Notes: generated by a model not told the origin, from the letters alone. Shown: positions 1 through 9,304, numbered from the stretch's first letter. The stretch: 49,553 bases of DNA from an uncultured Rhodospirillaceae bacterium (GCA_902826565.1 CADEFF010000006.1:1-49553), one strand, 5' to 3'. A program made the numbers and translations.

Positions 1-96
1 GAGCAAAAACCATGGCAAGCCGCTTGACAGCGAACCCAGTCGCTGAGCCGGTCGAAGGATGAGGTCCGCTGCGCCCTGCCGCGAAGACGAAGCGCC

Positions 97-1416
97 TCAT
101 GCCGAGCGCGACGAAGACCGATACCCGTTCTCGAGCGCCGGCGGCAGCGGGCCGCCGGTCGCCCAGTCGAGCAGCTCGACCGTATGCAGCACCGGCATGT
201 CCATATGGGCCGCGAGCTGGGTGATGCAGCCGATATTGCCGGTGGCGATGGCGGCGGCGCGGGTGGCCGTGAGATGGCCCGCCTTGCGCGCACCTAGCTT
301 CGCCGCGAGCTCGGGCTGAAGAATATTGTAGGTTCCCGCCGAGCCGCAGCAGAGATGCGCCTCCGCCGGCTCGCGCACCTCGTATCCCGCCGCCCGCAGC
401 AGCGCGATGGGGGTGCCATGCAGCTTCTGCCCATGCTGCATCGAGCAGGCGGAGTGATAGGCGACGGCGAGGCCCGAGGGCGCGGCCGGCGCCTCGAGCC
501 CGAGCTCGGCCATGAATTCCGTCACGTCCTTCGCGAGCGCCGAGATCCGCGCGGCGCGCGCCGCCCAGGCGGGATCCGTTCGCAGCATGAAGCCGTAATC
601 CTTCACAGTCGTGCCGCAGCCGGACGCATTGATCAGGATCGCATCGAGCCCGCCCGCCTCGATCGCCTTCTCCCAGGCCGCGATATTCGCCTTCGCCGAG
701 GCAAGCGCCGGCGCTTCCTGGCCGAGATGATGGGTGAGCGAACCGCAGCAGCCGACACCCTCGGGCAGTACGGTCTCGACCCCATGCCGCGCGAACAGCC
801 GCAGGGTCGCCGCATTGATTGCGGGATCGATCACCGTCTGCACGCAGCCCTCGAGCAGGGCGACGCGGGCCCGGCGCGGCCCGGTGGGCGGGACCGTGCG
901 CGTGCCCTGCCCCGCCGCCCCGACCGGCGGCAGCGACCGGGGCATCAGCCTGCCGAGCGCGCCGATCCGTCCCGGCATCGCCGCCAGGAGGTTGCGGAAC
1001 GGACGGCCCAGCGCGATCGCGCGGCGGAACCAGGCCGGCCGCGGCAGCAGCCAGCCGAGCAGCGACCGCAGCAGGCGGTCGGCAAGCGGGCGCCGATAGG
1101 TCTCCTCGACATGCCGGCGGGCGTGATCGACCAGATGCATGTAGTGCACGCCCGAGGGGCAGGTGGTCATGCAGGCGAGGCAGGACAGACAGCGGTCGAT
1201 ATGGAGCGCGGTCTCGGCCGTCGCCGGCCGCTCCTTCTCCAGCATCTCCTTGATGAGATAGATGCGGCCGCGCGGCGAATCGAGCTCGTCGCCGAGCAGC
1301 ACATAGGTCGGACAGGTCGCCGTGCAGAACCCGCAATGAACGCAGGCGCGCAGGATCTTTTCCGAGACCTCGACATCCGGATCGGCGAGCTGGGCGGCGG
1401 AGAATCGCGTCTGCAT
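97..1416 (-). CDS. glcF: Glycolate oxidase iron-sulfur subunit GlcF
   Basis: This is the Fe-S subunit of the GlcDEF complex, which oxidises glycolate to glyoxylate and passes electrons to the membrane quinone pool. The protein is 439 aa, a normal GlcF length. Two ferredoxin-type clusters are visible near the N-terminus (CVHCGFCTATCP, about residues 26-37, and CLSCLACMTTCP, about 76-87). Two CCG-type cysteine-rich motifs follow (GCCGSLTHH and HLCCGSAGTYN), as expected of GlcF and heterodisulfide-reductase-like proteins. It lies about 2.3 kb downstream of glcE on the same strand instead of next to it. It is 220 bp behind an acyl-CoA dehydrogenase-like gene and could share its transcript. The start ATG has only a weak ribosome binding site. 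Family assignment is strong; separation from glcDE is the odd point. Confidence 0.93.
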   Translation of the reverse strand: MQTRFSAAQLADPDVEVSEKILRACVHCGFCTATCPTYVLLGDELDSPRGRIYLIKEMLEKERPATAETALHIDRCLSCLACMTTCPSGVHYMHLVDHARRHVEETYRRPLADRLLRSLLGWLLPRPAWFRRAIALGRPFRNLLAAMPGRIGALGRLMPRSLPPVGAAGQGTRTVPPTGPRRARVALLEGCVQTVIDPAINAATLRLFARHGVETVLPEGVGCCGSLTHHLGQEAPALASAKANIAAWEKAIEAGGLDAILINASGCGTTVKDYGFMLRTDPAWAARAARISALAKDVTEFMAELGLEAPAAPSGLAVAYHSACSMQHGQKLHGTPIALLRAAGYEVREPAEAHLCCGSAGTYNILQPELAAKLGARKAGHLTATRAAAIATGNIGCITQLAAHMDMPVLHTVELLDWATGGPLPPALENGYRSSSRSA

Positions 1417-1636
1417 TCGGGAGCGTCGCCATCCGCCCGGGCGGGATGCCCGGGTCCGGGCCGATCTAAGTCGGGAACCGGCGCGGAGGCAAGCCGCGGC
1501 TTGTCCGCGCGCGCTTCAGGCGGAGGCGAGGCCCTCGGGGCGGCGACATCCGCCACCGCCCTCGCGTGGCAGCGGGAGGCGCCGTCGCGAGGGAAGTGGC
1601 GGTCTCTGCGCGTTCGGGAAGCGCAAAGCGGATCGA

Positions 1637-2779
1637 TCAGCCATTCACGTCGAGCCCGAGCGCCGCGCGCCCGGTATGCATGAGCTGCGGCTTCTCGGTC
1701 AGCGGATGGAAGCGCGCGGCCTGGATGTCGCGGAAATGCCGTTCGAGGGCGCTCGCCCGGAAATAGCCCTGGCCGCCGACCGCCTCCAGCGCCTTCTCGA
1801 CCGTGCGGATCGCATGCTGCCCCGCGAGGGTGCGCAATATCACCATCTCGTTCGTCGTCTCGAGATCGAGGCGCGGATGCTTCGCCACCTCCATCATCTG
1901 CGCGACGACGAGGCGAACCGTGGTCAGCTCGTTCTCCATCTCGCCGATCAGCATCTGGACATTGCGGTCCTCGCGCTTACGCGCCACCGTCTTGACCGCC
2001 AGGTCGCGTGCCGCCTCGGCGATGCCGAGATAGACGGAATAGACCAGCGGCATGGCGTTGCTGAAGACGACGTGGAAAAGATGGCTCCAGACGCCCTGCG
2101 GCCGGCGGACGCCGACCGCCGCGTCCGCCACGAACACGTCCTCGATGGTGACGTCGTTCGAGCCGGTGCCACGCATGCCGAGGGTGCGCCAGTTGTCATG
2201 CACCTTGATGCCCGGCGCATCGAGCGGCAGGCCGAAATGCAGCACTTCCGGCGCTCGCCCCTCGGTTTCCAGCACGGCCGACGTCATCAGCAACTTGCCG
2301 GCCGGCGAGCCGCTCGAGAATATCTTGCGGCCGCTGACCCGGTAGCCGCCCTCGACCGGGACCGCCTTGCCGGAGCCCTGCAGCCAGTCCGATCCGCCGC
2401 TCGTCGTCAGGACGAGCTGCTCGTCGGCGATGCGCTTCAGGAGCTTGTCCATCGGCGCCTTGTCGTGGCGCCAGCGCCAGACCGTGGTCATCACCGTGTG
2501 GGTGTGCATGGAGAGCGCCAGCGCGGTCGAGCCGCAATGATGCGCGAGCCGGCGCAGCATCTCGCCGAGCTCGGCATGAGAGGCGCCGCCGCCGCCGAAT
2601 TCCTCCGGGACGCCGGCCGAGAAGACGCGGGCCGCCTTGAGCCGGGCATAGTTGTCGGCGACAAAGCTGTCTTCCGAGTCATGTTGCGCGGCCCGTTCCG
2701 CGAAGCCGGGCCCCAATTGATCGATGAGCATCGCCCAGTTCTCGCGGCTCATCGGGGTCACTTTGGTCGCTGGGTTCAT
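1637..2779 (-). CDS. Acyl-CoA dehydrogenase-family flavoprotein
   Basis: This 380-aa protein has the acyl-CoA dehydrogenase fold: an all-alpha N-terminal part, a central beta domain (SGRKIFSSGSPAG, TLGMRGTGSNDV) and an FAD/tetramer-forming C-terminal part (EAVGGQGYFRASALERHFRD). The usual YEGT catalytic-glutamate motif is absent; the C-terminus reads AARFHPLTEKPQ instead. It may therefore not be a classical beta-oxidation dehydrogenase and could belong to the flavin monooxygenase-like branch of the superfamily (DszC/SfnB type). The start at 2779 was chosen because a good AGGAGG lies just upstream; an in-frame ATG 48 bp earlier lacks one. It is divergent from an HxlR regulator, its likely controller. 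The substrate is unknown. Confidence 0.85.
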   Translation of the reverse strand: MNPATKVTPMSRENWAMLIDQLGPGFAERAAQHDSEDSFVADNYARLKAARVFSAGVPEEFGGGGASHAELGEMLRRLAHHCGSTALALSMHTHTVMTTVWRWRHDKAPMDKLLKRIADEQLVLTTSGGSDWLQGSGKAVPVEGGYRVSGRKIFSSGSPAGKLLMTSAVLETEGRAPEVLHFGLPLDAPGIKVHDNWRTLGMRGTGSNDVTIEDVFVADAAVGVRRPQGVWSHLFHVVFSNAMPLVYSVYLGIAEAARDLAVKTVARKREDRNVQMLIGEMENELTTVRLVVAQMMEVAKHPRLDLETTNEMVILRTLAGQHAIRTVEKALEAVGGQGYFRASALERHFRDIQAARFHPLTEKPQLMHTGRAALGLDVNG

Positions 2780-2943
2780 GTCCGATCCTCCTGTTTGCCA
2801 CCGGCGCCGTTCGCGCCTTCGAGGCAACGGCGCTCGTATATTGATCGGCGCAGCCTCGTTCCGCTGTGACCCCGTTCACAAGAACAATATCTGGACTGCA
2901 ATCGGGGCTGGCTGGCCGCGGCCGGCGGGCCTAGAGTCCGGTC

Positions 2944-3678
2944 ATGACCAGTTATGGCCAGTTCTGCCCGGTGGCGAAAGCGGCGGAAATCTTCGCCGAA
3001 CGCTGGACGCCCCTCGTGCTTCGCGAGCTCCTCTCCGGCAGCCACCGGTTCAACGATCTGCATCGCGGCGTGCCGCTGATCTCGCGATCCCTTCTGACGC
3101 AGCGCCTGCGCCAGCTCGAGGACGCCGGAATCGTCGAGCGCCGCGCGGCGGCCCGCGCCGGCGGCTCGGAGTATTATTTGACAGCAGCCGGCGAGGAATT
3201 TCGCGCCGTCGTGATGAAGCTCGGCGAGTGGGGCCAGCGCTGGACGCGCCGCTTCGAGAGCATCGATCTCGACCCCAATCTTTTGCTCTGGGACATGCAG
3301 CGCTGGCTCAATCTCAAGCGCTTTCCGCCGCGGCGCGTGGTGATCCGCTTCGAGTTCCGAGGGGTGCCGAGGGTCCATCGCACGTGCGGACGATGGTGGT
3401 TGATGGTCGAGCCGGACGCCGTCGACGTCTGCATCAAGGATCCCGGCTTCGAGGTCGATCTGGTGGTCACCGCGGATCTCGGCGCCATGACGAAGCTGTG
3501 GCTGGGCGATCTCGGCTTCCGCAGCGCGCTGCGCGACGGGCTGATCGCGCTCGAGGGGTCGCGCGAGATCTGCGAGGCGTTTCCGACCTGGCTCGCCCTC
3601 AGCCCCTTCGCGACGGTCGATCGGCCTGCGGAGAGCCCGGCGCCGCACGCCGCGGCAACCCACGCCGAACCCTCGTAG
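2944..3678 (+). CDS. HxlR-family transcriptional regulator with SCP2-like C-terminal domain
   Basis: This is a 244-aa DNA-binding regulator. Residues 1 to about 100 form the HxlR winged helix: the family start CPVAKAAEIFAERWTPLVLREL is spread over residues 8-29, followed by the GVPLISRSLLTQRLRQLEDAGI recognition helix region. A typical HxlR protein ends near 110-130 aa. This one continues for about 130 residues of alpha/beta sequence (WWLMVEPDAVDVCIKDPG, DLGAMTKLWLGDLGF) that resembles an SCP2 sterol/lipid carrier fold and could bind a hydrophobic effector. It is divergent from the acyl-CoA dehydrogenase-like gene, with 164 bp between the two starts, and probably regulates it. The SCP2 call is inference from pattern; the HxlR call is firm. 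Confidence 0.85.
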   Translation: MTSYGQFCPVAKAAEIFAERWTPLVLRELLSGSHRFNDLHRGVPLISRSLLTQRLRQLEDAGIVERRAAARAGGSEYYLTAAGEEFRAVVMKLGEWGQRWTRRFESIDLDPNLLLWDMQRWLNLKRFPPRRVVIRFEFRGVPRVHRTCGRWWLMVEPDAVDVCIKDPGFEVDLVVTADLGAMTKLWLGDLGFRSALRDGLIALEGSREICEAFPTWLALSPFATVDRPAESPAPHAAATHAEPS

Positions 3679-3708
3679 GGATCGGACCCTTCGGGGGCGA
3701 TCGGCAGG

Positions 3709-4974
3709 TCAGCCCATCCGCCCCGAATTGAGGATGCCGAGCGGGTCGAAGCCCGCGCGCACGCGCTCGGACAGCGCGGCGAGCGGCGCCGCCTCGGGCT
3801 GGAACACCGACACGAGCCGGCGCAGATCGTCGGGCGCGCGCATGAGGGTCGCGTGGCCGCCGGTTTCGTGGACGGCGCGCCGCATCGCGGCTGCATGCGC
3901 GTCGGGCGCCGTCGGCGTCGCCACCCAGACGAGCCCGCCGCCCCAATCGAGATAGAATCGCGCGCTCGATAGCTGGCGCTGGATGCGCTGCGCCACCTGC
4001 GCGCCGAGGGCCGGCGGCACGGCGAGCCGCCAGATCACTGCGTCCCTTTCCGACTGCAGGAATTCGAGGTCGCGCACCTCGCGCCAGAGCCGCGCGGAGA
4101 CATCGGCCTCGAGGCGGACGACCGGAACCTGCATTTCCCGCAGCAAATCCTCGAGCGCCTGCGCGCGATAGGCAACCGACGCGCTGATGCCTTCGAGTCG
4201 GAACAGCGTCGCCGAAGCGCCGGCCAGCCGCTCCACCGCGGAAAGCTGCGTGAGCTGGGCCGGAAGATAGGCGGCGCCCGAAACCTCGTGGGCGCAGCCG
4301 AGCGCCACGGCCATGGCCTGGCCGGCACGGTCGACATCGAGCCCGGCGAGCGCCAACGTCAGCGTCTCGTCCGGCGCCGGATGGACACGCAGCGTGACCT
4401 CGGCGAGCGCCGCAAGCGTGCCGTGCGAGCCCGCCAGCAGCTTCGGCAGGTCGTAGCCGGTGACGTTCTTCATGACGCGGCTGCCCGCCTTGAAGCGTTC
4501 CCCCCGGCCGCTGACCGCGGTGAATCCGAGGAACCAGTCGCGCGCCGCGCCTGCCTTCGGGCGGCGCGGCCCGGCGAGGTTGCAGGCGACGACCCCGCCG
4601 ATCGTGGCCTGCCGCGGTGGCGCGCCATAGAGCGGCCCCAGATCCATCGGCTCGAAGGCGAGCATCTGGCCGCGCTGGGCGAGCAGCGCCTCTATCTCGT
4701 GGAGCGGCGTGCCGGCCCCCGCCGTCAGCACCAGCTCCTCCGGTTCGTAGAGCGTCACGCCGTGAAGCCGCGAGAGATCGAGCAGCGCGTCCGCCTCGAC
4801 CGGCTTGCCGAGGCCGCGCTTGGTGCCGTTGCCGAGAAGCTCGAGCCGGCGGCGGTCGGCGCCGGCGTCGGCGATCGCCGCCTCGAGCTGATCGAGGTCC
4901 GTCGGCTGGAAATGCGGAACCGGCACGTCAGAACCGGGGAAGGTCGGGATGCGGCAGCCGCCCGCCATGAACAT
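3709..4974 (-). CDS. glcE: Glycolate oxidase FAD-binding subunit GlcE
   Basis: This is the second flavin-fold subunit of glycolate oxidase. It is up to 421 aa with a PCMH-type FAD-binding domain at the N-terminus (ELLGNGTKRGLGKP, LTAGAGTPLHEIEALLAQRG, ATIGGVVACNLAGPRRPKAG) and the conserved VMKNVTGYDLPKLLAGSHGTL segment split across about residues 163-183. The C-terminus carries GFDPLGILNSGRMG, which is typical of the GlcE/GlcD family. Its 5' end overlaps the 3' end of glcD by 47 bp if the ATG at 4974 is used. A GTG at 4926, just past the glcD stop, would give a shorter N-terminus closer to other GlcE proteins and is a reasonable alternative start. glcF does not follow directly. Confidence 0.92.
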   Translation of the reverse strand: MFMAGGCRIPTFPGSDVPVPHFQPTDLDQLEAAIADAGADRRRLELLGNGTKRGLGKPVEADALLDLSRLHGVTLYEPEELVLTAGAGTPLHEIEALLAQRGQMLAFEPMDLGPLYGAPPRQATIGGVVACNLAGPRRPKAGAARDWFLGFTAVSGRGERFKAGSRVMKNVTGYDLPKLLAGSHGTLAALAEVTLRVHPAPDETLTLALAGLDVDRAGQAMAVALGCAHEVSGAAYLPAQLTQLSAVERLAGASATLFRLEGISASVAYRAQALEDLLREMQVPVVRLEADVSARLWREVRDLEFLQSERDAVIWRLAVPPALGAQVAQRIQRQLSSARFYLDWGGGLVWVATPTAPDAHAAAMRRAVHETGGHATLMRAPDDLRRLVSVFQPEAAPLAALSERVRAGFDPLGILNSGRMG

Positions 4975-6415
4975 GGAGCCGGCCGAGCTCGGCGCAGCGA
5001 TGCAGGGTCGGGAACATCTTGCCCGGGTTCATGAGGCCGCCCGCATCGAAGGCGCATTTCAGCCGCTGCTGCTGGGCGAGGTCGCGTTCGTCGAACATCA
5101 CGCCCATCAGGTCGCGCTTCTCGACCCCGACGCCATGCTCGCCGGTGAGCACGCCGCCGACCGCGACGCAGAGCCTCAGAATGTCGGCGCCGAACGCCTC
5201 CGCGCGCTCGAGCTCGCCCGGCGCATTCGCGTCATAGAGGATGAGCGGATGCAGATTGCCGTCGCCCGCATGGAACACATTGGCAACGCGAAGACCGTAT
5301 TTCTCCGAGAGCCGCGCCATTTCCTCCAGCATGCGCGGCAGCTCGCGGCGCGGGATGGTGCCGTCCATGCAGTAATAGTCGGGCGAGATGCGGCCGACGG
5401 CCGGAAAGGCCGCCTTGCGCCCGGCCCAGAAGCGCAGCCGTTCCGCTTCGTCGCGGCTTGCCGTGATCGAGGTCGCGCCGCAGCTCTCGGCGATGGCCGC
5501 GACCTTGCCGATCAGCGCCGCGACCTCGGGCTCGGGCCCGTCCAGCTCGACGATGAGCAGCGCCTCCGCCTCGAGCGGATAGCCCGCCTGGACGAAATCC
5601 TCGGCGGCGCGGATCGCCGGCCGGTCCATCATCTCCATACCCGCCGGAATGATGCCGGAAGCGATCACCTGGCCCACGCAATTGCCGGCGCTGATGTTGC
5701 TGGGGAAACCGACCAGCAGCGCCCGCGCCGTCTCCGGCCGCCGCAGGATCCGGACCGTGACCTCGGTCACGATGCCGAGCAGCCCTTCCGAGCCGGTGAC
5801 GATGCCGAGCAGGTCGTAGCCGCCGGAATCGAGATGCTTGCCGCCGAGCCGGATCACCTGCCCGTCGATCAGCACCATCTCCAGCCCGAGCAGGTTGTTG
5901 GTGGTGAGGCCGTATTTGAGGCAATGCACCCCGCCGGAATTCTCCGCGACATTGCCGCCGATGCTGCAGGCGATCTGGCTCGAGGGATCGGGCGCGTAAT
6001 AGAAGCCCGCGCCCTTCACCGCCTCGGTGATGGCAAGGTTGGTGACGCCGGGCTGCGCGACGACCGCGCGGTTGTCGAGATCGATCTCGAGGATGCGGTT
6101 GAAGCGGGCCATGCCGACGAGGATGCCGTCCTCCAGCGGCAGCGCGCCGCCGCTGAGGCTGGTGCCGGCGCCGCGCGGCACGATCTTGATGCCGTGCCGG
6201 TGGCAATAGCCGAGGATCGCCGAAACCTCGGCGGTGGTGCGCGGCAGGGTCACCAGCATCGGCAGGCCGCGATAGGCGGTGAGCCCGTCCGACTCGTAGA
6301 CCCGCCGCGCCTCCTCCGCCTCGATCACGGCATCGGGCGGCAGCAGGCGCCGCAGATCCGCGGCGATCTCTCGCCGCCGGGCCAGCACGGCGCGGTCGGG
6401 TTCCGGCATCTGCAT
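4928..6415 (-). CDS. glcD: Glycolate oxidase catalytic subunit GlcD
   Basis: This is the FAD-dependent catalytic subunit of glycolate oxidase, oxidising glycolate (and often D-lactate) for the GlcDEF complex. It has 495 aa, the expected length. The FAD-binding PCMH domain contains PRGAGTSLSGGALP (about residues 80-93) and CSIGGNVAENSGGVHCLKYG. The C-terminal domain has VFHAGDGNLHPLILYD and GGVLTGEHGVGVEKRD, both hallmarks of the family. The chain ends RCAELGRLHVHGG and then PDLPRF, as in other GlcD proteins. An AGGAGG lies 12 nt ahead of the chosen ATG; a second ATG two codons later is possible. It is the first gene of the glcD-glcE pair. Confidence 0.95.
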   Translation of the reverse strand: MQMPEPDRAVLARRREIAADLRRLLPPDAVIEAEEARRVYESDGLTAYRGLPMLVTLPRTTAEVSAILGYCHRHGIKIVPRGAGTSLSGGALPLEDGILVGMARFNRILEIDLDNRAVVAQPGVTNLAITEAVKGAGFYYAPDPSSQIACSIGGNVAENSGGVHCLKYGLTTNNLLGLEMVLIDGQVIRLGGKHLDSGGYDLLGIVTGSEGLLGIVTEVTVRILRRPETARALLVGFPSNISAGNCVGQVIASGIIPAGMEMMDRPAIRAAEDFVQAGYPLEAEALLIVELDGPEPEVAALIGKVAAIAESCGATSITASRDEAERLRFWAGRKAAFPAVGRISPDYYCMDGTIPRRELPRMLEEMARLSEKYGLRVANVFHAGDGNLHPLILYDANAPGELERAEAFGADILRLCVAVGGVLTGEHGVGVEKRDLMGVMFDERDLAQQQRLKCAFDAGGLMNPGKMFPTLHRCAELGRLHVHGGRLPHPDLPRF

Positions 6416-6549
6416 CGCGCGGGCGAGCCTCCTTGCGGGCGATACTGGGATCGCAGGCGCGCAGGGTCAACCTCGCGGGGCCAGGCCTCCGAGGCGAAGT
6501 GTCGGGGATCGATGTCGCGGACGGAAGCCGGCGTCGCCGCCGGCGGGGT

Positions 6550-6675
6550 TCAGCCCTGGCGGGCCTTGAAGCGCGGGTTGGTCTTGTTGATGACGTAGAC
6601 GCGGCCCTTGCGCCGGACGATGCGGTTGTCCTTATGGCGCTTGCGCGCGGATTTCAGCGAGTTGATGACCTTCAT
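6550..6675 (-). CDS. rpmJ: 50S ribosomal protein L36 (zinc-free form)
   Basis: A 41-aa basic protein begins [17 protein letters not shown] and ends PRFKARQG, matching the L36 form found in alphaproteobacteria. It has no cysteines, so it is the zinc-independent (C-) type and not the Cys4/His zinc-ribbon type. The gene stands alone between glcD and a methyltransferase gene, both on the same strand. A near-consensus sigma-70 promoter lies at 6733-6761. Its size and composition leave little doubt. Confidence 0.93.
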   Translation of the reverse strand: MKVINSLKSARKRHKDNRIVRRKGRVYVINKTNPRFKARQG

Positions 6676-6732
6676 GGCCCGGCTCTCCGGTAGCGGTGAC
6701 GGCGGGGCGGGCCCGCGCTCGAAAGCGCGCGG

Positions 6733-6761
6733 AACATAGACGGGGCGGGATAGGCTGTCAA
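6733..6761 (-). promoter_or_regulatory. Sigma-70-type promoter of rpmJ
   Basis: Read on the minus strand, a perfect TTGACA (6756-6761) is followed after 17 bp by TATGTT (6733-6738). The rpmJ start codon lies 57 bp beyond the -10 box. This is the best match to the housekeeping consensus that I found in the window and suits a constitutively expressed ribosomal protein gene. Confidence 0.75.
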
Positions 6762-6836
6762 TAAAGCCAGCGCTGCCCGGAAGCTCCTGATAATCCTCGG
6801 AAATCGCGGCCTGCCGGCGCCGTGGAATCGGCCCGC

Positions 6837-7799
6837 CTACCAGTCGCCGAGCAGATTGAGCCCGAGCTTGACGGCGTGGAAGCGGCAGAGGCCGATCTCG
6901 CCCGCATGGAGGGCGGCGAGGCGGCGCGTCCAGAGCCCGACTTCGGCGGCGATCACCGCGGCCTCGGCCGGTCCCGTCCGCCGCAGCGACTCCTCCCGTT
7001 CCATGAGCTCGGCCAGCGCGCGCACCACATAGCCGCGCATCACGCCGGTGATGTCTTCCATCAGGCGCAGATCGAATTTCTGGGCGCCACAGGCGGCGCG
7101 ATGCTCGGTCAGGCTCCAGGGCTGCGCCGGAAAGGGCTCGCCTTCCGCCCAGACCCGATAGCTGCCGCCGCGCGAGTCGTCATTCCCGATGCGGACGAAG
7201 TCGGTATAGAGGAAATGGCCGTGGCGCTTCAGGCCGCGATCGACGGCCTTGAAGAAGCCGGCCTTGTCGGCGACGCCGAACAGCGTCTCGCGCGACAGGA
7301 TGCAGTCATAGGCGCCCTTGCCGAGCTGAACATCCTCGGGGTCGAAGGGCGCCACGGTCACGGCATCGCCGAGCCCGGCCGCGATCGAGTAGCCGGCACC
7401 GCCGCGCGCAAGCTCCGGATCGCGCTCGAAACCTTCGGTGCGGCAGCCGAACTGCTGGTGCAGCGTGCGGCCGACGCCGCCGAGGCCGGCGCCCAGCTCC
7501 GCCACCATCGAGGTCGAGGAAAGCGTGTAAGGGCCCGCGAGCCACAGGCTGAGCTCCGCCCCGCCCGGGTAGGAGAAGCCGTCGCCCCAGAGCGATTGCA
7601 GGATCTGGATGCGAGGGGTGGCCCAGACGGGCGGTTTGGCCGGCGCCGGCGTCGAGCGTTCCGCCTCGGCGCGTGGCGCGGCACTCCGGTGCGACAGGGC
7701 CGCCGGATCGACGCCCTCCCACCAGGCGCGCAAGCGGGTCCCCAGAGACGCTTTCGCCTGCAGGCGGTGGTCGGATTTCTCGATCGCCGCCGTTGCCAT
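6837..7799 (-). CDS. Class I SAM-dependent methyltransferase-like protein
   Basis: This 320-aa protein carries a Rossmann methyltransferase motif I ([15 protein letters not shown], about residues 97-111), an acidic residue at the end of beta-2 (GFERDPEL) and a motif IV-like [13 protein letters not shown]. The first 90 residues are a proline- and alanine-rich leader of unknown role. The C-terminal 100 residues are helical and unassigned. The start has a good GGAGAAGG ribosome binding site. It lies just beyond rpmJ on the same strand and is divergent from the MATE exporter. The substrate cannot be inferred; both small molecules and macromolecules are possible. Confidence 0.75.
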   Translation of the reverse strand: MATAAIEKSDHRLQAKASLGTRLRAWWEGVDPAALSHRSAAPRAEAERSTPAPAKPPVWATPRIQILQSLWGDGFSYPGGAELSLWLAGPYTLSSTSMVAELGAGLGGVGRTLHQQFGCRTEGFERDPELARGGAGYSIAAGLGDAVTVAPFDPEDVQLGKGAYDCILSRETLFGVADKAGFFKAVDRGLKRHGHFLYTDFVRIGNDDSRGGSYRVWAEGEPFPAQPWSLTEHRAACGAQKFDLRLMEDITGVMRGYVVRALAELMEREESLRRTGPAEAAVIAAEVGLWTRRLAALHAGEIGLCRFHAVKLGLNLLGDW

Positions 7800-7926
7800 G
7801 CCGAGCCCTTCTCCCGCGACTCGACAGGCTATGCCGGACGAGACTTAATTTTCGTTAAAGCCCCGAAGATCAAGGGCGGGACGGCTGCCGCCCGCCGCGG
7901 CGGATGGTGTAGGCTCCGGCCACCCG

Positions 7927-9291
7927 ATGACCGAACTCTCCCCTTCCGTTCCGACGCCCGGCATCCCGCAGCATATCCGCGAGACGTTTCGGCTTGCCTT
8001 ACCGGTCATGCTCGCGCGCTGCGGGCTCGTCATCATGATCACGGTCGATACCGTCATGACCGGACGCGCCGGCAGCGACCAGCTCGCCTATTACGGCATC
8101 GGCTACGCCCCGCAGATCACCATGCTGACGATCGGGATCGGTCTGCTGGTCGGAACGGTGGTGCTGTCGGCCCAGGCGGTCGGCGCCGGCCGGCCGGAGC
8201 TCGCGGGCCGGATCTGGCGGCTCGGCCTGCTCGCGGCCTTCGTTCTCGGCAGCGCCTACGGGGTCGCGCTGCTGTTCGGCGAGCCGATGCTGCTGCTGAT
8301 GGAGCAGACGCCGGAGATGGCGCGCGCCGGCGGCGGGGTGCTCTTCATGTGGGCCATCGGCATGCCGGGCGTTCTCATGTATGTCGCGACCAGCTCCTTC
8401 CTCGAAGGGGTCAGCCGGCCGGTGCCCGGCATGATCGTCACGCTCGGCGCCAACATCGTCGATATCTTCCTCAACTGGGCGATGATCTACGGCCATCTCG
8501 GCTTCCCGGCGATGGGGGCGGAAGGGGCCGTGCTCTCCACCTCGATCACGCGTTGGCTGATGTTCGGCGCGCTTCTCTTCTATGTCATGCGCATGGAGGG
8601 CCATGAGCGGTTCGGCGTGAGCCTGCCGCTCCGCGGCCATTACGGACAGATGAGGAAGCTCCTGCTGCTGGGCCTGCCGCTGGCGCTCAGCATCGGCTTC
8701 GAATCCTCCGCCTTCACCGCCGCCACCACCTTTGCCGGCTGGCTCGGCAAGGCGTCGCTCGCCGCCTACCAGGTTGCGATCAACGTGAATGCGGTGGTCT
8801 TCATGCTGGCGATCGGCATCTCGACCGCGACCGCCGTGCGGGTGGCGAACGCGGTCGGTCGCGGCGACGCCGTCGCGGTGCGGCGCGCCGGGTGGGTCGG
8901 GACCTTGCTGGTGGTCCCGACCATGCTGATCGCGACGGTCTTCATCCTCGCCATGCCCGAGGCCATCGCCGCCGCCTATACCGACGACGCGCTGGTGATC
9001 GCGATCGCCGTGCCGCTCTTCGCGGTCACCGGCTGGATGGTCATCGTGGACGGGGCCCAGGCCGTGCTGCTGGGTGCCGTCCGCGGCGCCGCCGACATCA
9101 CCGTGCCGACGGTCATCTATGGCGTCGCCTTCTGGGCGCTGGGCGTGCCGCTCGCCTATTCCTTCGGCTTCCCGATGGAGGCGGGCGTGATCGGCCTCGT
9201 CTGGGGCCTCTTCCTGTCGCTCATCGTCGCCATGCTTTTGCTGGCCTGGCGGTTCCATGTCCTCTCGCGCCGCGTCATCGCGCCGCTCTGA
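7927..9291 (+). CDS. MATE-family multidrug/toxin efflux transporter
   Basis: This 454-aa inner-membrane protein has about twelve hydrophobic segments arranged in two related halves, as in MATE (MatE) exporters, which expel organic cations and other small molecules in exchange for Na+ or H+. Supporting landmarks are the N-terminal ALPVMLARCG and DTVMTGRAGSDQLAYYGIG, and the second-half LPLALSIGFESSAFTAATT. It is the first gene of a plus-strand run. The FAD oxidoreductase starts 13 bp downstream, so the two are probably co-transcribed. No clear ribosome binding site precedes the chosen ATG. The exported substrate is unknown. Confidence 0.92.
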   Translation: MTELSPSVPTPGIPQHIRETFRLALPVMLARCGLVIMITVDTVMTGRAGSDQLAYYGIGYAPQITMLTIGIGLLVGTVVLSAQAVGAGRPELAGRIWRLGLLAAFVLGSAYGVALLFGEPMLLLMEQTPEMARAGGGVLFMWAIGMPGVLMYVATSSFLEGVSRPVPGMIVTLGANIVDIFLNWAMIYGHLGFPAMGAEGAVLSTSITRWLMFGALLFYVMRMEGHERFGVSLPLRGHYGQMRKLLLLGLPLALSIGFESSAFTAATTFAGWLGKASLAAYQVAINVNAVVFMLAIGISTATAVRVANAVGRGDAVAVRRAGWVGTLLVVPTMLIATVFILAMPEAIAAAYTDDALVIAIAVPLFAVTGWMVIVDGAQAVLLGAVRGAADITVPTVIYGVAFWALGVPLAYSFGFPMEAGVIGLVWGLFLSLIVAMLLLAWRFHVLSRRVIAPL

Positions 9292-9304
9292 CCGGAAGGG
9301 CCCC

